A stretch of 64,000 nt of DNA from contig JAISKJ010000003.1 of the NCBI GenBank assembly GCA_031260975.1, positions 165,758 through 229,757 on the forward strand, given 5' to 3'. A program made the position numbers and the translations under genes. This DNA is from Christensenellaceae bacterium. GTDB lineage: Bacteria > Bacillota > Clostridia > Christensenellales > UBA1242. Each line of letters begins with the position of its first letter. Positions within the stretch are counted from its first letter, which is position 1. Below are positions 33,794-48,800 of this stretch, piece by piece. The notes under the pieces were generated by a model. It saw only the letters and a program-made list of their open reading frames with translations. It was not told the DNA's origin and searched no databases.

Positions 33794-33878
33794 ACAAATA
33801 AGTATTATTCTAACTATAGAAAAGCCGCTTAAAGCTTTGGGCGGTGTGCGCGGATTTAGGATAAAAGAGGTGTGGATT

Positions 33879-36800
33879 ATGGCTGATGAAAAGATAAAAG
33901 TAAGACGGACCTTTATTGCAGTTGTGCTTATTATCTTGCTATTTTTGGGAGCTGTGCTTACGGCTGTTTTGCTGACTGTATCAAGGCCGCAAAACATAAC
34001 GGTAAAGCTTTTGATTGGCGGAAGTGAAATTACCAAGGAAATAAAGCAGGGCGATTATATTGAGCGGCCAAATCCTCAAGAGATTGAGGTGCAACAGGGG
34101 TTCAGCTTTGACAATTGGTATCAAGATGAAGCCTATACCGTTCCGTATGATTTTTCTAACCCCATAAACAAAAACACCAACATCTACGGCCGCCTTATCC
34201 GCAACAAATATCAGGCCGAATTTAAATATAACTATACGGGCAGTGGAATTTTGCCAAGTGACAGCTTCAAAAGTCTGACAGGAGACTTTGGCGTTGATTT
34301 TCAAATTCCGACGGATACGCCCCTTAGAACTAACTATCAATTTATCGGATATACCAGAACGGAACTACCCGAACAGGGCAGTTATTTCTATTCTTTGGGC
34401 GAATGGGTAAATATGCCTCTTAGCGGTATAACTTTTTATGCTCAATATAGAGGCGAAGCAAAATCGGTCACCATTAATTATCAGGATGCCCGAAAAAACG
34501 GACAGATAATAAACGAAACTGAGTTTACGGCATATTTCAGCGAGGATTTTGTTGTGCCTGACACAACAGGTATTCACCACAAAGACTACACCAAAGTGTT
34601 TTTGGGCTATACCATAGCAGGCGGTGACGGCACTGTTTATGCAGGCGGCTCTATAATTGACAAGGAAATTATAAACGGACTGCCTTTGGCAATTACGCTT
34701 AATGAAGAATGGGGTAACCCCAGCGGTGAGGTAACGCTTAATTGGAATTTATCATCTTTAGGAGGTCCTTATGTTTCACTTCAGTTTGTTGAAGGGTATG
34801 TGTTTACACTTCCGACGGCTGAGAGTGATGGTGTTAACTATCCGCACTACGACTTTGCAGGCTGGATTAGGGACGACGATTTTAACACGGTATACACCAG
34901 CACCTATGTTATGCCCGGGACGGCCGTTCAGCTTAACGCTCTTTGGGAGAGAAAGCAATATACTGTGACTTATAACGGCAACGGCTCTACCAGCGGAATA
35001 ACGCAGTATGAAACCAGAGCTTATGACACATTGGTTACCGTTAAACCGTCAATATTCAGCAAAACTAACTATACATTTACGGGCTGGAACACCGAACCAG
35101 ACGGTTTGGGCACAAGCTATGCTGAGGGCAGCACCTTTAACATAAGCTCAAGCTTTACACTTTATGCGCAGTGGGAGGGGAATTTAAAAACTGTTAAGTT
35201 TAAGGACCTCTATCTGCTTGAATCCGGCTATATGGCGGACATAAGATTTGATACCGTTCAAGTGAATTTCGGCAATTACTTTATATTGCCTTCAAACCTA
35301 AACTTGTCAAATGATTTGTTACGCACGCTTTCAAACAGTGATTATAACAAGTGGTTTGACGGTGTCTATATCGAAGGCTATCCAAGTGTGATTTATGGAG
35401 CCAGCAGGCAGCACGATGAGCCCGGAAAAACATACAGCAGCGCAACCCAGATTGAGATAACGGGCGACCTGTCGCTTTATCTTAACTTTGCTGTAAGCGG
35501 AAACAGACTGAGATTTGTGGCTAATGCCGACGATCCTACATGGGCACCGGCGGACTATACATACGTTACGGGATATCTTACTTATGCGCCGATTTCAATA
35601 CCTTATCGAAATGGTTATAACTTCCATGGCTGGAGCACCGCTTCAGACGGAACGGGTACGGTATATGCTCCGGGCGCATCCTTGACGATGCCTGAGGGCC
35701 TTAATAGTTTTTATGCAAAATGGCAGGGGCAGGAACGTACCCTGATATATAACGGCGGTTTGGGCGGCACACTTGTAGGGGACAGTACAAAAGGTTTTAT
35801 TACCCATTATGATGCCACATATTGGTTAACCGGTGAAAGTGAGTCTGTATATGAAGGTGATACAATCACAATTGTAAATATCAGTTTTGAAAAAGACGGC
35901 TGGCACCAGATTGGCTGGAACACCAAAGCTGACGGCACCGGGCGGGACTATGCATTGTTTGATACACTAAATCCTAATAATCCCGACAGTAAGATTGACA
36001 TAACCGAATATGGGGACATTACGCTTTGGGCGGTTTATGCCGAAAACGCACTGACTTTCAGTTTTGAGGGTGGACTAGGCAATGTCACAGGTTCGGTTGC
36101 TAATGTTTCTGCGGCATATCAGCAATTTTCATATTTGCCCAACAATGGCTTTAGCAGGCAAAACTATGTGTTTGCGGGCTGGAGTGAAAACATAAACGCA
36201 GTTGTAGGCTCAAGCGAGGTTTTTGCCGAAGGGTTTGGATATTTTGCAACGTCAGACAAAGCCTTCTATGCTATCTGGACAGGAAGTTTGATGACTGTTT
36301 ATTATAACGCAAACAAAGAGGGCACTACCGGTGTGATAGGACCGAGTATAGGATATTATAACGGCAGTCTTGTCATAGAAAACGGTTCAGGGTTCACCAA
36401 CCCCAACTTTGATTTTGTAGGATGGAACACTCAGACTGACGGACTTGGGGATAGTTATGTAGCAGGAACTTTGAATAATATACAATTTACTTCTGACTTC
36501 ACACTTTATGCAGTTTGGGCCCCCAAAGCCAAGACTGTAACTTATATTGCTAACGACGGCACAAGCACTGAGATTACAATAACTAATCATGGCGGTGGCG
36601 GCTCAACAATAAGATACGGCGACCAATATGAAGTGGAGGGTATGAGTTTTGTTAACTCCGGCTATATCTTTGCGGGCTGGAATGACCGAAGCACAGGGCT
36701 TGGAAACAGTTGCGCTATAGGCTCAACGCTTTTGATAACCGGAAATATGACATTGTATGCAATGTGGACTCCGGCAATTAGAACCATAACAATAGATTTG

Positions 36801-39800
36801 AGTGATGTTGCAAGTCTGAGCGGACTGCTAATTAATGGTGATCCGATAACTTTAGAGCAGCAGAGCAGTCAGGAGTTTGTAGATTATGTTGCCAATAACG
36901 GCTCAATAGTTCTGCCAAACCTGACCCACACAGGCGGACCGATTTTCTCACTGACCAGTCAGTTGTATGCAGGCTTTGAGGTTGTGGCGGGAGATATTGT
37001 AGGCAACATATATATTAACGGCGGCACCATTGCAGGTGTGACCGGTGATATTGAACTTATATTGTCGTGGACAAACACGGGCGTAACCCGCGTTGACTTT
37101 GACAGCAACGGCGGAACTCCGGGATATTCCAGCATACCGCAGGGCTCTTTGACCCCGTCCGGACCTGACTTCTTGGTTGACCTGCCTGTTTTGGAACCAA
37201 CCAGAGAAGGTTTTAGCTTTTTGGGCTGGAGCAGTGACGGCGGCACTACGCTTTATAATGCAGGAGAAACCGGCATTTTGGTCATCGGCGGAAGCATTAC
37301 CGCATATGTTGCTCAGTGGCAGGCAGAAACAAGAAATATTATTTTTAACCTAGGTGCTGGCACCACGGGCTCTGTATCTAACATTATGGGTTCGTATTAT
37401 AGTGACATTATAACCCTTCCGAACGGAGCAGGGCTAACAAGAATCGGCTACACATTTGTGGGTTGGGGCTTTAGCGACTTTGTAAGCGGCGGGATTGTTG
37501 ATTTGGATGCCTTTGGTGTGGACAACGCAAAAGTATATGGTCTTGCGCTTCAGGCGCTTTTGGGAGTAGGTTCACCTAACCACGCAATCAACATATGGGG
37601 CAACGGAAGTTTTACCACTATAAACAGTATATTTGATGCAGGAACCGATTTCTTGGTGCTTGACAACGGACTTAGCAGCTCTGACACATATATTTATGCC
37701 GTGTGGCTGCCGGATACCGTAACTATCCGCATTGAAGGCAACGGCGGCGCAACCTCAGGGGGACTTGGATATGTTGAATATCAAGTTGTTTTTGACGGTT
37801 CGCTTTCGATAAACAATGTATTTAATGTTCCGAGCCAATATTATACTTTCTGGGGTATTGCTGATAATGCAGACGGCGCTCTTGGTGCTAACTTAAACGG
37901 CACCTCAGTCAGCCCTAAAACTGCGGGACTTACCATAACAGGCGGTGTTATCAAGCTTTATGCACGCTGGACACCAAAAACGCTGACAGTGCACTATAGT
38001 GACATACTTGACACCAATGTTGACCTTGAAACAACTGCAGCATATGGTAGCAATTATACACTTTTAGATATCGCCGGAGTTGAAGCTCTTGATTTATCTT
38101 ATTTGGGAATATACGACGCGCGTCTGGTTCTTTATGATTTTGCCGGCTGGAAGATGGCAGTACAGCCGTTTGCGGTTTATCAGGATGGGTATATAATAAA
38201 TGGCCTGGGACCTGATACAGCCGGAAGCTTTGAAGTGTGGTTCTATGCCACATGGACAGGAAAGGCCATAACCATAACTTACAGCGATAATGATGCTTCA
38301 CCTTCAACCAGGACTGTCAGCGGAAACTACGGTGAAAATTATACCTTTGAAGGGCAGGGAGCCTTTACTGTTCCTTCGTCTCTTGGCAACGGCACATTTA
38401 GAGGCTGGAGCCTTGTGAGCAGTTATCAGGAAGGAATTGACCTCCTGTTTGAGGCCGGCAGCGAGGCTAGACTTGATGAAACACTCAGCCCGACTATTAT
38501 GAGCGGCGTAACTTTCTATGCTGTTTGGGCTGCGGAGCAGATTATAATTACATATAATATGAACGGCGCGTCATCGCCCAACATTCAAATAATAGTTGAC
38601 TATGACGGCGACCACTCGATTATAGCATTTATTCCGATTAGAACAGGCTATGTTTTCAAAGGTTGGACTAATAATTCATCTTACAAAGATGCTGTATTTG
38701 CATTAATTCCAAGTCAGTATTGGTTTATTGATGACGGCAACACTTCCACTTATGAGCTGACCAACCTAACAACAAATGTTACGCTTTATGCGGTGTGGGC
38801 AGCAAATGATATGTCAATAGTAGTCTATGGCAGCGGCGGAACCTTTGCACATAATAATTCAGATACACTCTTAATGATGTGTAATTATGGCTCTAGTTTA
38901 AAGTTTTCTGACCTTATTGGAAACGGTTGTACTATGGCCCTTACACGAACAAACTACACACTTGTGGGACTTATAGACGGCAGCGGAACTTCCTACGACA
39001 TAAATACGGCATTTATTGTTACGAGTAGCATGAGTTTTACTGCAGTGTGGAGCGCAAATGAAATTCACATAACTTATCACGGAGAGGGCGGCAAGACAGG
39101 TCAGCCTTTGGGTGAGATATGGGTGGGCACGCTTTTTGCGGGCCAGAGTGTGACCCTGCTTGACTTTGGCTTCACACGAGAGGGCTTTGAGTTAATTGGT
39201 TGGAGCTATACATCCGGCGGTCCTGTTGACAAAGCTTTAAACAGCACATTTACACCCGGCGGCGACATGGATTTGTATGCCGTGTGGCAGGGTGAAGAAA
39301 AAACGATTACCTATTATTCTAACAATGGTTCGGGGCAGTTTTATGAAGCAAACGGAACTGCGGGTGCCACCTATATCGTAAAAGATATTGATGATGCATA
39401 TCTGGGCTGGACCCGTACGGGCCACACTTTTGTGGGCTGGGTAACTGCACAATATGCTAATGCTACGGATTGGGCGTCTATCCCATCAACCAATAAGTTT
39501 GAGGCATATGATACTTTCACTATTACTGATGGTATACTTTTGTATGCTTATTGGACACCCAACCTATATAATATCACCTTTGCAATAGGTCAATATGATG
39601 CTGACGGTTATGAAATTTTAGGAAATACTTCGGGCACTATGAACAATGGCGGAGCGGGATATTCACAATACTACGGTTACGGGTTTATTATCCCCGCCAA
39701 TGGCTTCAGCGGTGACTTTGTTGAGTTTGACTACTATAGTCTTAATTCAAACGGCAGCGGGGTTAAATATTATTCCGGTCAAACTTTGACAATTAGCGGC

Positions 39801-42800
39801 AGCACAACCGTTTATGCAATTATGAAATACAAGACAATTACTATAATCTTTAACGGCAACGGTTCGGACGGCGGCACTGCACCCATCAGCATGGTTGTGC
39901 CCATAAACGGTGCTGGTGCGAGTTATGTTTTCCCAGCAAACACATTCACCAAGACTAATTACACCTTTAATGGCTGGTGGTATCAAACCAGCAAGGGCTC
40001 TGCCGGAATTTCAGCAGGTGGCGGTGTTTCACATGCCATGTGGCTTGATAGTGGTGTTTATAGATTGACAGCCACAGCTCTGGAACTGAGTTGGAATTTT
40101 CCATCTGTTTCGGCTGTATTGATAGCAGGTGGGTATTCATGGTACGCCCTTTGGGAACTCAATACCACCACAATCACGCTTAACCCCAACAACGGAGTAA
40201 TGCCTGCTGAGACGCCTGAGGTGTTGACGGTTACTCAAAATCAAAACTACAATCTGCCTGACAACAGTGATTTGACAACACCGTTTACGCCCAGTCAGAC
40301 TTATTTTAGATTTGCTTTCTGGAGCACCAGCGCTTCTGATGACCCAACGGGCAGCGCAGGACTTGGTGTGTCAAGATACTTTACAGGTGATCCGATTGCA
40401 GTGGGCACAAGTGCAATTCAGTTGTATGCAATCTGGATACAAGACACCTTTACCATTACCTTTAAGTCAAACGGCGGCGGTGCTGCCGACATTGTTTGGA
40501 CGTTTAATAAGAGAGCGGATGCGTATACTGACATAGATACAAACAGTATGAGTTATGGTTTTTATTATCCAAATGCATATAGATATGGCTTTACATTCTA
40601 TGGCTGGCACACTCAACAAAATTGGGATATAGATATGGACTTTGACGGCACACTAAGCTCGCTCAGCGGCTTTGTTGGCAATAGTGTTTCGCGCTATTTG
40701 ATAATGCTTGAAACTGTTTTGACCGGACAATATGTGCAGGGCGCAGGGCATGCTTCTGGTGATAATATTTATATACCCGGCGACAGTAGTGATATTACAT
40801 ATTATGCTATTTGGATAACTCAGGCTAGAGTTGCTACTATTGAGCTTTATAAAGTCTCTTGGGGGGGCCCGTGGAGTGTTCACAGTACTATTGTGGTACC
40901 GGTTGGTCTTACTGAATTTACTTTCTTAGACGTTGTGGCTTTTTATGGATATTATGAAGTGTGGAACCATGGTTCAGATATAGAAATCTATGACGATATT
41001 CTTAGCAATGCAACAGTCTCTAGCATGACGAAAACATTAATGGACTTTAAACAGTTAACGGGCATAAACCTTAGTAGTTTGGCGGGAGATGTTGCTTCTG
41101 CGCCAACCGCAAAAGATAAATTAATGGTGTATGACAGTTATTTGAATTTGGGATTGCTGTCAACAGATACTCCGCAGGAGATGTTCTATAAAATTAATGC
41201 AGTATATATAGAAGAATGGTTTGACCTTTACTATGTATTATTAGGAGGCTATACAGACGGCGGCCCCGAAGCATGGTTTGAAGGTGAAACTGTGGATTAT
41301 ACTTTTGGAGGGACATTCAACACCTTGACTACGCCTCAGTTTAATCCCATTCTGACTGCTGAAACCAGAAAATATCACACAACGATGCGACAGACTAACT
41401 TCACAATTGTATATAATTCAAACAAGCCGGTAGCGGCAACATGGGCTGTCGTAGGCAGCATGCCAAACAGCAATCATAAATATGCAGACCCACTTGTTGA
41501 TACAATTTCGGCAAATGCATATTCACTGCCCGGATATATCTTTAAAGGCTGGACCAGAGTGCAGTATAAAGATACATTGTGGGGTAGTATAGCTAATAAT
41601 GCAAACAGCAGACTTGAGGATGAGGCATCTGTGGCTGACATAACACATTATGGGCCTCAATATGTTTCCGGACATGGTGCAAGTTCTGGACAATTTATTA
41701 ACGGTGCCACTTTCACGCTTTATGCGGTGTGGGAACAAACTGATTATACCGTGACGCTTGACCCCAACACCGGTGCGGTGGGAGCTTACAGCGGCTGGAC
41801 GCTTGGCAGCGGAATTTTGACTAAAGACCTTAGATATTATACAATTTATAATGCTGCGGGCTTCGCGCCTTATAACAACAACGGTGTAACCAAAACAGGG
41901 TATAACTTCTTGGGTTGGTATACTCAGGCCTTAGGCGGCACCCAGATTTTTGACACAACCGGAAAGCTTAACCCGAATATAAACATCTTGGGCGACCAAT
42001 ATAGTGACGCGTCATATAGATGGCTTAAAGCCTCCAACATTACGCTTTATGCTCAGTGGGCTGCGGGTAATTTCACCCTTAACCTTGACTATGGCGACGG
42101 CAACCTTAACAATGCCGGTAGCTATCACACCTATGAATTTGGTGAATATCCCAAAACTTATGTTGGGGATAGTTTAAACGCGCAACTTGAAACTTCCTAT
42201 AACGGCGGTACTCTTCAAAATGGCATGACACTGACCGGCAAAACTTATTCGGCGAATAGCATTACGGGAAGCACCGATATATATATTGAGAAATTAAATA
42301 AAGAATACCGATTTAATGGACAACGATATGTACGCGTATCGTCTATTAAGTATTCTTCTGGAGATCAATATGCATTCAGTGATGGAACAGCCATGGGCGT
42401 AACGGGCACATATTATTGGTTTAAAGTGGAACCCATTAAGTGGATAATCGCTAACTATGATGATCTCCCCACATCAATTAACCCCTTGGGTAGTGGTACC
42501 GCCACAACTATTATATTAGTGGCAGAAGATACCATAATGTCAGGTATTCCGTTTTATCCCAATAACGCTGATACTGACATAACAATGTGGCAGAATAGTA
42601 TAATTCGCGGATGGCTGAACGGCATTGACACAAGCAGTGTTAATCCGGTTGGAGCCCCTGCGGCACAAGACTTCACCAGCCAAGGTAGTTTTATGAACGA
42701 CGCCTTTAGCAGCACAGAACAGAGCAGAATACAGCTGACCACAAGCCTTGTGAACAATGGACAAAATGCCGCCGGCGGGCCCGACACTAATGACTATATC

Positions 42801-45800
42801 TATCTGCTTAACTATGCCGATGTTACTAGTGTAAGTAGCCAATATTACTCAATCTTTAACAGCAATGCCTCACGCCGGAACGCTTCAACTGACTTTGCTA
42901 AATCTCACAACGCTTATGTATATGGCACATTAGGAGCAGACTACGGCTATGGTTACTACTGGCTGCGTTCGGCTTATTCATCTACGGGTGTAAGCTTTGT
43001 TGGCAGTACGGGTAGTGCGTTTATGAATTATTTTAATCCATACGGTTTGTACTACGGTATCCGCCCCGCACTTAATATCAGTATTGTGGGAATTGGTGAC
43101 ATAACGGGGAACTCGACTACAAGCAAGACGGTAACTTATGACAGTGCAGTGGGCACACTGCCCACGCCTAGCAGGGCGGGTTATAGCTTTGAAGGGTGGT
43201 ATAAGGAGTCTGACTTTATCACAGAAGTTACTGACCTTACGGTTTATAACAACAACAACTTTAACACCGACGGCAACTTAAACTCCACAATTTATGCTAG
43301 ATGGAACAACTCACAATATACCCTGACACTTAACGCTGACGGCGGCTCCGGAGTTTCGCCAACAGTAAATTATAATATCACCGACGCTCAAGTAAGTGTT
43401 GGCACGCCCACCAAAGAAGGCTATACCTTTGATGGATGGGAAGTTACCGCTGTGACGGTTGCAGGTAACCTCAGCGTTGGCTCGCCGTGGAGTTTTGTAA
43501 GCGGCACAACTCACGGAAGTTATACGCTGACTGCTCAGTGGACAGCCAACAGCGGCACACTCAGTTTTGATTATAATGACAACAGTTATTATACTATTGA
43601 ATATGGAGAGTATCCTAAGACTTATGTCGGGGATGTTTTAAACGCACAACTTGAAACAGCTTATAACGACGGTATTACGCTTTTAAATGGTATGACTTTA
43701 ACCGGCAAAACATGGTCGGCAAATAGTGTAACAAGTGGAGCTTACACTGAAAAACTTAACAAGGAATATCAATTGGGCGGGCAGAGATATGTCCGAGTAT
43801 CGTCTATACGGCAGAACAGCGGAAATCAATATGCATTCAGTGATGGCACTACTATGAATGTAACGGGCACGATTTATTGGTTTAAGGTTGAGCCTATTAA
43901 GTGGATAATCCTTAATTGGGCAGAGCTTCCTGCTTCAATCAATCCAAACGGTAGCGGAATTGCTACAACTGTAGAATTGATTGTAGAAAATACTATTATG
44001 TCAGGAATTTCGTTTTATCCTAACAGTAGTGATGCAAATAGAAGTATGTGGCAGAATTTGACAATCCGTGGTTGGCTTAATGGCACTAATGTAAATAATC
44101 TGCCCACAAACGGCGCTCCAAGCGGGGGAAATTTTACGGGCAAAGGTTTTATTAATGACGCGTTTAGTCCGGCGGAAAAGCTTGCTATTGAAGATACAAC
44201 TCTTGCAAATTCAGATGATATAGGCACGGGCTATGACAGCCCCACAGGTGCGGGCAGCGCATATGACACAATCGATAAAATTTATTGTCTAAGTGCTTAT
44301 GAAATTACCGAGCAATACAGCGAGTTGTTTTATAACAAAATGGCGAGAATAAATACTTCAACTGACTACGCAAAAGCTCATTATAATAGTGTAGGAGCAG
44401 AGGGCGGTAGCTATTATTTCATGCGTACGGCTTCTAATAATGGAACAATGACTGTTTTTTATGTAAGAGAAGATGGTTCTATAGGGCATGGCCATAACAC
44501 TTATGTTGGTATTCGTCCGGCTATGCAAATAGCGTTGAGTGCAGCAGGAACGGTAAGCAACAGTAGCAAGATAACAGGAGGGTCGACGACAAGCAAGAGT
44601 GTAATTTATGATGACCCTGCCGGTACACTGCCAAACCCAAGCTTAACAGGTTACAACTTTGACGGGTGGTATAAGACTTCGGCCTTAACTAATCCTGCAG
44701 TTACTTCTTCAACAACATACAATAGCACCAATTTTGATTTGGATGCTAATTTAGATTCAACAGTTTATGCTAAGTGGACTGCTATACAATATACCTTATA
44801 TCGTGACCTTAATGGTGGGTCAGGAATCCCATCAAATGGTGTACAATATTATATTAACAGCACTAGTATACCTCTTGGCAATCCTACCAGAACAGGATAT
44901 ACTTTTAATGGCTGGAAAATTACGGCTAAATCTGGTGACGGGAATTTAAGCGTTGGTCAGAATTGGTCATTCGTTTATGGTGTTACTTATGGAAGCTATA
45001 CCTTGCAAGCACAGTGGACGGCGAATACTTATATCATAATCCTTAACCCCGACGGCGGAACGATAACCGCAGGCGGCGATTGGTATTATATTGGTAGCCA
45101 ATGGCAAAAGGCGATGACTTATGATAATGCATATGTAGGAAGCTATCATGTGCCGTATGATGACCTGCTGGGCAATGGGCTTAGTTTTATAGAAAACTCC
45201 GGCTATACCTTTACGGGCTGGTGGTATGAGGACCTTGTCAATGGTGATTTGTTGATATTTGGCCCCACAGGTATTTTGCAGAATGACAAAGCAGGCTTTA
45301 CTGCAAATGACAACCTTAAAAAATGGCTACATGCGGGCACCGTTACCCTTAAGGCGGGGTGGATAGCAAATGGCTATACGCTTGGTTATAGTTATAACGG
45401 TGCAACCGGTGGAGACGGTGCGTCAAATCAGCCTGTAACTTATGGTCAGGCTGTTGGAACGTTGCCTTCACCCACGCGTGAAGGATACTCTTTTGGCGGA
45501 TGGTTTAAAGAGGCAGGACTTGTAAACCAAATCACCTCATCAACAATATACAACAGCACCAACTTTAATTTAGACGGCAGTTTAAATTCGACCATTTATG
45601 CAAAGTGGACGCACATTCAGTATACACTTACCATAGCACTCAACGGCGGCAACGGCGGACCGGGTGCAAGTGTGAATTATTATATCGATGACTTAAGCGT
45701 TCCGCTTACTGAGCCCACTAGGGACGGATATACTTTCACCGGATGGAAGGTTACAACTGTGGCAGTTGGTGTTGCGGGTAACCTCAGTTTTGGCTCGCCG

Positions 45801-48800
45801 TGGAGCTTTGTAAGCGGCACAACTCACGGAAGTTATACACTGACGGCTCAGTGGACAGTCAATACTTTGTCAATAAGTTACGCCAGCGGCGGCGGGTCAG
45901 GCAGCGACCCTGTCAGCCCCACAAGTCAAACATATAACGGCAATGTAACTATGCCGGCAAACCCCTATACCCGCACAGGATATACTTTCACCGGTTGGGC
46001 GGTGAGCGGAACAGGCTCAATAGCAGGCACTTATGCTGTGGGAGTGGTTAAGACAGTTGATGAGCTGTCAAGTGCAATCCTTACGGGTGACGCTGGCATA
46101 ACTCTTACAGCAGTGTGGGCGGCAAACAGCTATATTCTTTATTTTGATGACGGCACACAGTGGGTGTCGGTTGTTGGGGGTTATGATAACACACACGCCA
46201 TAGACACAGCAGGCAACTTGTGGGCGTGGGGGACAAATAACTACGGTCAGTTGGGAGATGGAACTACAACAGACAGACTTAGTCCCGTAAAGATTACCAA
46301 TTCTGACGGCACACAATGGGTGTCGGTACATGGTAGTAGGCAACGACACACCTTAGCCATAGACACAGCAGGCAACTTATGGGCGTGGGGGTTGAATAGC
46401 CAAGGTCAGTTGGGAGACGGAACTACAACAGACAGGCACAGCCCCGTAAAAATAACTAACTCAGACAACACGCAGTGGGTGTTTGGGGATGGAGGCGCTC
46501 GAAACTCTTTTGCCATAGACACAGCAGGCAACTTATGGTCATGGGGGTATAATAACTATGGTCAATTGGGAGATGGAACTATAACAGACAGGCTCAGCCC
46601 CGTAAAGATTACCAATTCTGACGGCACACAATGGGTGTCGATTGCTGGGGGTTTTAATAACGCCTTTGCTATAGATACAGCAGACAACTTGTGGGCGTGG
46701 GGTAGGAATAACTGTGGTCAATTGGGAGATGGAACTACAACAGACAGGCACAGTCCGGTAAAAATAACTAACTCAGACAACACGCAGTGGGTGTTAGTCA
46801 GTACAGCGGGTAATGCAAATGGAGACCACACCTTAGCTATAGACACAGCAGGCAACTTATGGTCATGGGGGTATAATAACTATGGTCAATTGGGAGATGG
46901 AACTACAACAGACAGGCTCAGCCCCGTAAAAATAACTAACTCAGACAACACGCAGTGGGTGTCTATTGGTGCGAGTTCTTACCACAGTCTATCAATAGAT
47001 ACAGCAGGCAACTTGTGGGCTTGGGGGGCAAATTACTACGGTCGATTAGGAGACGGAACTACAACAGACAGGCACAGCCCGGTGAAAATAACTAACTCAG
47101 ACAACACGCAGTGGGTGTCTATTGATCGTGGTCAGTCCTACAGCCTAGCCATAGACACAGCAGGCAACTTGTGGGCATGGGGGTTAAACACCAGCGGTCA
47201 ATTGGGAGACGGGACAACCGTTGATGGTAGTACCGATCCGGCCAAGCGTATGCCCAACAAGGTGATGCACAACAAGACTGTGACTTATGACAGCGCAGTT
47301 GGAACATTGATTACTCCTACCAGAACGGGATATATCTTCGGCGGATGGTATAAGGAAATTGGTCTCAGTACTCAGGTGACTGATCTTACGGTTTATAACA
47401 ACACAAACTTGACACTTGACGCCAACGGCAACTCAATTGTTTATGCAAAGTGGACACCTGTTCAATATGCTTTGACAATCAACCTGGACGGCGGCTCGGG
47501 CGGACCAAGTAGCCCGACAACATATTATATTGATGATTTAAGCGTGAGTTTAGCTGCTCCAACCAAAACAGGCTATACTTTCACCGGCTGGAAGGTCACA
47601 GCTGTAACAGTAGCGGGCAATCTGTTTGTAAATGACCCGTGGAACTTTATAAGCGGAAAAACTCACGGAAGTTATACGCTTACTGCTCAGTGGACGGTTC
47701 AGCAATATAATATTACTTATCTTGATGTGGGAGGCAGCGCATTCAGCGGCACGCATGTAGGTGTTACACCCGTGACCCATACTTATGGCACACCTACCAC
47801 CTTGGGAAGTGCCAGCAAGACATACTTTAGTTTTGATGGTTGGTTCACGGCTTCAAACGGCGGCGGCAGCGCGATTTCCAGCCTTGGAGCTACTGATTTC
47901 ACGTCAGATATTACACTTTATGCTAAGTGGACACAGATTTCTACTGAGGTGACATTTAATACTCAAATTTCTACTATGACAATAAGCAGTGACCCCAATT
48001 GGACAGTTGGCAGCTTTGCTTGGATTGCGACCAAAACAATAAACATGGGCACTGACCTGTCGGCAATTCAGCAAGTTCCGTATATGGTGTTGGACAGCTT
48101 TGGTTGGGGCACTCCGACAAGCGCCAGCAAGGTAGGCATAGATAATAGTAGTGGTGGATGGATGTTGACAGGATGGTCTACCATTCCAGGCGGAGTACAA
48201 ATATTTAACGGTGACGGCTCGATTATACCGAATGTTGCAGGGTATACTGATGCAAGCGGAAGGTGGATATATGCCGGTGCAACTCTCACATTATCAGCAA
48301 ATCCGGGTCAGGCTGTTAACTGGCGTGTATATCTTGACGCTGACGGCGGCACGCTTGACTCAAGCTTTATGAGCAGCAATAGCTGGATAATTGATAACAC
48401 TTCTGCAGCACCATATAACGGTAAATATTATAGGACCTTTACTATGTCTAGCAATGCTCCCGTTATGCCTACAAACACTGAGATTGCAAACAGCGGCTAC
48501 ACATTTGGCGGCTGGAATGTAAGCGTTAAACCTACTGTGGGAAATCTAAATGTGGATGCCCCATGGACGTATACTAAAGGCACTACATATGGAAACTATC
48601 TTTTGCAGGCACAGTGGTCGGAGATGTTGGGCTCAGTAAACTTTGCTCCGCAGACTTATCAAGAGAGTGATGGCACAACAATGCAGATGCCAAGCACTAT
48701 AAACTTTACATACAACGCCAGCGGAAACAATGTGACCATACCCAACAACGTGACAGCGGGCTCAGGTTACAGAAGAATGCAGACGCAGACGATTTTGACC

